Source: Paenibacillaceae bacterium
Lineage (GTDB): Bacteria; Bacillota; Bacilli; Paenibacillales; Paenibacillaceae
Direction of reading: 5' to 3'
Assembly (NCBI GenBank): GCA_004134985.1
Contig: REGQ01000001.1
Coordinates: forward strand, 372,001 to 436,000
Length of the DNA: 64,000 nucleotides
The notes below the pieces were generated by a model. That model saw only the letters and a list, made by a program, of their open reading frames with translations. It did not search any database and was not told the DNA's origin. The position numbers were made by a program, and so were the translations under genes. Within the stretch, counting starts at the first letter, position 1, and every line of letters starts with the position of its first letter. Positions 61,083 to 64,000 of this stretch are shown here, piece after piece.

Positions 61083-62750
61083 TCAAAAATCAACCGCTCT
61101 GCCCCCGCGGGCAAACCGGACATCTTCATCCTCCGGTTCCGGAGCTTTAGCCGCAGCAATCTCCTGCTTATATTCCATCCGATCCTCGCGCGGCGTAGCC
61201 GCAACGGCACGAACGTTCGCCCATTCCCGAATGCGCTGAATCTGTTCCGCCTGCGTAATCGATAACGGCACGGTTGTCTGAATCGCCTTCTGGAAGTCGT
61301 CCAGACGGATGCTTCTCTCTTCGGAAAATGCCTCGAACAGCGCAGTCACGACAATCTGCTCCACCTCCGCCCCGACATACCCTTCGGTCAACTCTGCCAG
61401 CAGATTGATATTTTCTTCGCTGAGTGCGAAATCTCCAATAACTCTCGGGTTTTTCAGCCGTTTGTGCAGGTGCACGCGAAAGATTTCGACCCGTTCCTTC
61501 TTGGTTGGCAGATCCACGAAAAAGATTTCGTCAAATCTTCCTTTCCGCATCATTTCCGGTGGAAGGGCGTGAATATTATTCGCTGTCGCAATGACGAACA
61601 CTGCCTTCGTTTTTTCCTGCATCCAAGTCAGAAATGTTCCGAAAATGCGGTTAGATGTGCCGCCATCTCCCCCGCTTGACAAGCCGCTAAAGCCTTTCTC
61701 GATTTCGTCAATCCAGAGAATAACCGGTGACACCGCCTCAACCGTTTTGATCGCCTTGCGCATGTTCTCCTCACTGCTGCCAACGATACCGCTAAAAATT
61801 TGACCGAGGTCAAGCCGCAGCAAAGGCAGATGCCACATCGCGCTGATCGCTTTGGCAATCAAGCTCTTCCCGCAGCCTGGAACGCCGGTAATCAGCGCCC
61901 CCTTGGGAGCTGGCAAGCCATATTCCGCCGCGGAATCGAGCCAGGACTTGTTGCGTTTGAGCAGCCAGCGCTTCAAGTTCTCCAGACCGCCGACATCCTC
62001 GATTTTCAAATCGGACTTGATAAACTCCAAAATCTCGGATTTCTTGATTATCTGGCGCTTCTCCTCCAAAATAACCTCTACGTCGCTTGCGTCCAAGCGC
62101 CCATCCTCAACCATCGCACGGGCAAACGCGTTTTCCGCTTCATGCAACGTAAGCCCAAGCGCCGCTTTGGCTAACCGTTCCTTTTCTTCCTGCGATAAAT
62201 CGATGACTATTCGGCCGCTTCGCTGGTTGGCATCGATCATTTCTTCAAGCACGCTTTTGATTTCTCCAAACGAGGGCAAGTCAAAATCAACGATAGTAAG
62301 TTCCTTTTGCAGTTCAGTGGGAAGCATCATGATGGGACTAACGATGATGACATTTTTCGGATTGGGGCTTTGCTTCAACGCTGGCACCAGATCGCGGATT
62401 TTACGGATCACTTGCAATTCCGCCTGTCGGCCAGCTCCGCCGAAATAGATATGAAAATCTTTCAGTACAAAAACGGCGGGTTGATCGTATGACTCGATGA
62501 ACTCGAGACATTTGAGCGGTGCTTTGGACTCTTCCGAGCCCTTCTTGCCATCCTCCGCCATGCCGTTCGTTAAACTCCAGGTGAACACCTTGCGCACTGT
62601 CTTGATCAGCCCTTCATTGGCGGACACGGATCGGATGACAGATAGCGCACGCTCTTCTTCCCATGTCGGTATGTATAAATGAGGAAAGCGCGCTCGCATT
62701 AAATTGGACAAGAGCGTTTTAAATTGTAGAATCGAGGATGAATCTTCCAT
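61083..62750 (-). CDS. Ycf46-like AAA ATPase
   Basis: A 555-residue protein. The N-terminal part (about 1-200) is the degenerate ATPase-like region of Ycf46 proteins (LMRARFPHLYIPTWEEERAL near 15-34). The C-terminal AAA module has Walker A TGVPGCGKS (near 288), Walker B VILWIDEIEKGF (near 340), sensor FVIATANNIHALPPEM (near 384) and arginine finger RKGRFDEIFF (near 400). The start MEDSSSILQF is supported by GGAGG 11 bases upstream and by a promoter 60-90 bases upstream. AAA proteins remodel other proteins; Ycf46 affects CO2 use in cyanobacteria. It is the first gene of the seven-gene operon and probably its motor. Confidence 0.88.
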   Translation of the reverse strand: MEDSSSILQFKTLLSNLMRARFPHLYIPTWEEERALSVIRSVSANEGLIKTVRKVFTWSLTNGMAEDGKKGSEESKAPLKCLEFIESYDQPAVFVLKDFHIYFGGAGRQAELQVIRKIRDLVPALKQSPNPKNVIIVSPIMMLPTELQKELTIVDFDLPSFGEIKSVLEEMIDANQRSGRIVIDLSQEEKERLAKAALGLTLHEAENAFARAMVEDGRLDASDVEVILEEKRQIIKKSEILEFIKSDLKIEDVGGLENLKRWLLKRNKSWLDSAAEYGLPAPKGALITGVPGCGKSLIAKAISAMWHLPLLRLDLGQIFSGIVGSSEENMRKAIKTVEAVSPVILWIDEIEKGFSGLSSGGDGGTSNRIFGTFLTWMQEKTKAVFVIATANNIHALPPEMMRKGRFDEIFFVDLPTKKERVEIFRVHLHKRLKNPRVIGDFALSEENINLLAELTEGYVGAEVEQIVVTALFEAFSEERSIRLDDFQKAIQTTVPLSITQAEQIQRIREWANVRAVAATPREDRMEYKQEIAAAKAPEPEDEDVRFARGGRAVDF

Positions 62751-62808
62751 ATTAATAAGGTCCTCCATACATAATAGATGGATATTGGTTAAAACAACCG
62801 TTTTTTCC

Positions 62809-62837
62809 ATTATACAACCAACGCCGAAATCCGACAA
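62809..62837 (-). promoter_or_regulatory. Promoter of the AAA cluster
   Basis: Minus strand: TTGTCG, exactly 17 bases, perfect TATAAT. Transcription would begin near 62802, giving a leader of about 50 bases. Confidence 0.75.
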
Positions 62838-62992
62838 TAAACAGGCAGAAACGACTTTACTGTCCATTGACAGACTCGGGCTAGCATATCCTGTCGCATT
62901 GTCGAACGCTGCAGCGGACAAAATTACGGTAGGCAATCAACAGGACGGCAGAGCGGGATTCTGCTTGGGATTTCCCAGGCAATAATAAAGCC

Positions 62993-63026
62993 CAGCAACC
63001 CGGCCCTCCTGCGGACCGGGTTGCTG
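62993..63026 (-). terminator. Terminator of the DUF4132 gene
   Basis: Minus strand: AGCAACCCGG pairs with CCGGGTTGCT, followed by GGGCTTTATTATT. It lies a few bases past the DUF4132 stop, so that gene is a separate transcript from the AAA operon. Confidence 0.75.
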
Positions 63027-63032
63027 CTCTTG

Positions 63033-64000
63033 CTACTTCCCTGCTGCTCTCATCACATCGTATACGGCTTCGCTGTAGATCCGCGGCGCAACCTGTGCGA
63101 TCTTCAGCCGCTGCTCATCGCGGTAATAGGCACTGACAGATCGATTGGAGTAGAAAACCAGCTTCTCCAGTTCAACCTGCTCCTGCCCCTCATAGTAAAC
63201 GATGCTCGTGCCGCTGAATTTCAGCTCCGCAATGATATCGCCATACTCCTTATAAAACTCATGGAACCAGCCGCCATCCATCGCACCGCCCTTCTCCCAG
63301 CCGTACTTCTCCATCACACGGATAAGCGTCGAAGGCGACAGCTCATGGTTTGGAATGTCTTCCACTGCAACGCCTTTGGCCTGCTCTTCCGTTGGTACAT
63401 AGACTGTCCGAGCAAGCTGGGGGAACGGCTGAACGATCTCGTAATCATCCAACTGCCCCACCCAATTCTGGACCGCACTTGCATCAAGCTCAAGCGGGTG
63501 GATCAGACCAATCATCGTCGCTTCCTCTAACTCATATTCTTCCTCATCCACCGTATTAAAGGTACCGTCCTCCATATAACGGAACGTTTCCTGCAGCTCG
63601 CCGTTGCTGTAGGCACCCCATATGAGTCCGATGGCGAATTTTTGCATCAGCATATTGCCGACGAACAGGCTTTTCCATGATGCTGCGCTCCACAGCCGCT
63701 GTCTGGACAGCGAATCCTCCAGCCGCAAGGACTGCACCGTAATGAGCCGTTTCAAATCTTTCTTGAGCTGGGCGAATTCCGCCTTGGCCGCTGCAGCCAG
63801 CGCTTCATTGTCCAGGCGCCCCGGAGCGGGCAGGCTCTTGACTTGCTTGCCTGTCTCATCATTGGTAACGGCCAGTTCCAGCTCGTTATTCACTTTGACT
63901 GTAAAAGCTCGCTCACCGTAATTGAACTGCCGCTTGCCGTCCCCGTCAAACCCGAGCGTTGGCACCAGTTTGTCCTCTAATTCCGCTGTAGACATATTCA
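63033..64000 (-). CDS. DUF4132 domain protein, partial
   Basis: The C-terminal 322 residues of a longer protein; the reading frame stays open to the right edge, and family members are usually 800 residues or more. Typical DUF4132 features are KLVPTLGFDGDGKRQFNYGE (near the start of the visible part), then ALAAAAKAEFAQLKKDLKRL, SWKSLFVGNMLMQKFAIGLI and IGLIHPLELDASAVQNWVGQ. E. coli members (YehI/MolR type) lie near SWIM and AAA genes, as here. Function unknown. Confidence 0.85.
   Translation of the reverse strand, partial: NMSTAELEDKLVPTLGFDGDGKRQFNYGERAFTVKVNNELELAVTNDETGKQVKSLPAPGRLDNEALAAAAKAEFAQLKKDLKRLITVQSLRLEDSLSRQRLWSAASWKSLFVGNMLMQKFAIGLIWGAYSNGELQETFRYMEDGTFNTVDEEEYELEEATMIGLIHPLELDASAVQNWVGQLDDYEIVQPFPQLARTVYVPTEEQAKGVAVEDIPNHELSPSTLIRVMEKYGWEKGGAMDGGWFHEFYKEYGDIIAELKFSGTSIVYYEGQEQVELEKLVFYSNRSVSAYYRDEQRLKIAQVAPRIYSEAVYDVMRAAGK

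Overview
The window looks like chromosomal DNA of a spore-forming, S-layer-bearing Bacillota, most likely Paenibacillus or a close relative. The pointers are a Cse60 sporulation gene, two proteins with S-layer homology (SLH) domains, a copper-amine-oxidase-type stalk-domain protein, AraC regulators fused to FecB-like binding domains, strong AGGAGG-type ribosome binding sites and several UUG starts. No rRNA, tRNA, CRISPR array, prophage or complete insertion sequence was seen.

Layout. 1-0.5 kb: a PspA/LiaH gene cut by the window edge, and a LiaI-like membrane protein. 0.7-8.6 kb: a minus-strand operon for intracellular breakdown of a uronic-acid-containing saccharide (GH88, beta-helix protein, heparinase II/III-like lyase, lactonase-type amidohydrolase, mutarotase-like protein), with a divergent AraC regulator. 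8.7-13.9 kb: cse60, a Fur-controlled FhuF-type iron reductase, a Cys-rich protein, an ECF sigma/anti-sigma pair and a polyol dehydrogenase. 14-20 kb: an ABC-2 exporter with a NarL-type two-component system. 20-25 kb: DUF423, a paired SMR efflux system, glutamate racemase and an SLH protein. 25-29 kb: MarR, AraC-FecB, a metallophosphoesterase and a stalk-domain protein. 29.9-38.6 kb: a ten-gene thiamin operon (ylmB-tenA-thiZXY-thiESGOD) behind a TPP riboswitch; it can salvage pyrimidine and make thiazole but carries no thiC. 38.7-44 kb: an AT-rich stretch with a 1433-residue LPKTG adhesin. 44-49 kb: fabV, an OsmC-family gene, and a Fur-controlled AraC-FecB regulator with a siderophore-binding lipoprotein. 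49-55 kb: a 2014-residue SLH-anchored protein joining a metallophosphoesterase to a GH8 glycosidase. 56-64 kb: an eight-gene cluster around a Ycf46-like AAA ATPase with DUF2997, a DUF1257-like protein, a helix-hairpin-helix membrane protein, an NrdG-like radical SAM protein, a SWIM zinc-finger protein and DUF4132.

Two things stand out. First, three intergenic elements (near 17.9, 29.4 and 55.5 kb) share one rigid geometry: two direct copies of a roughly 19-bp motif 50 bp apart, a 37-bp centre, then two inverted copies 50-51 bp apart. The sequences between the motifs have diverged but their lengths have not. Second, the 56-64 kb AAA/DUF2997/DUF1257/radical-SAM/SWIM/DUF4132 cluster is a tightly coupled operon of unknown function, and the best candidate here for an undescribed protein system.
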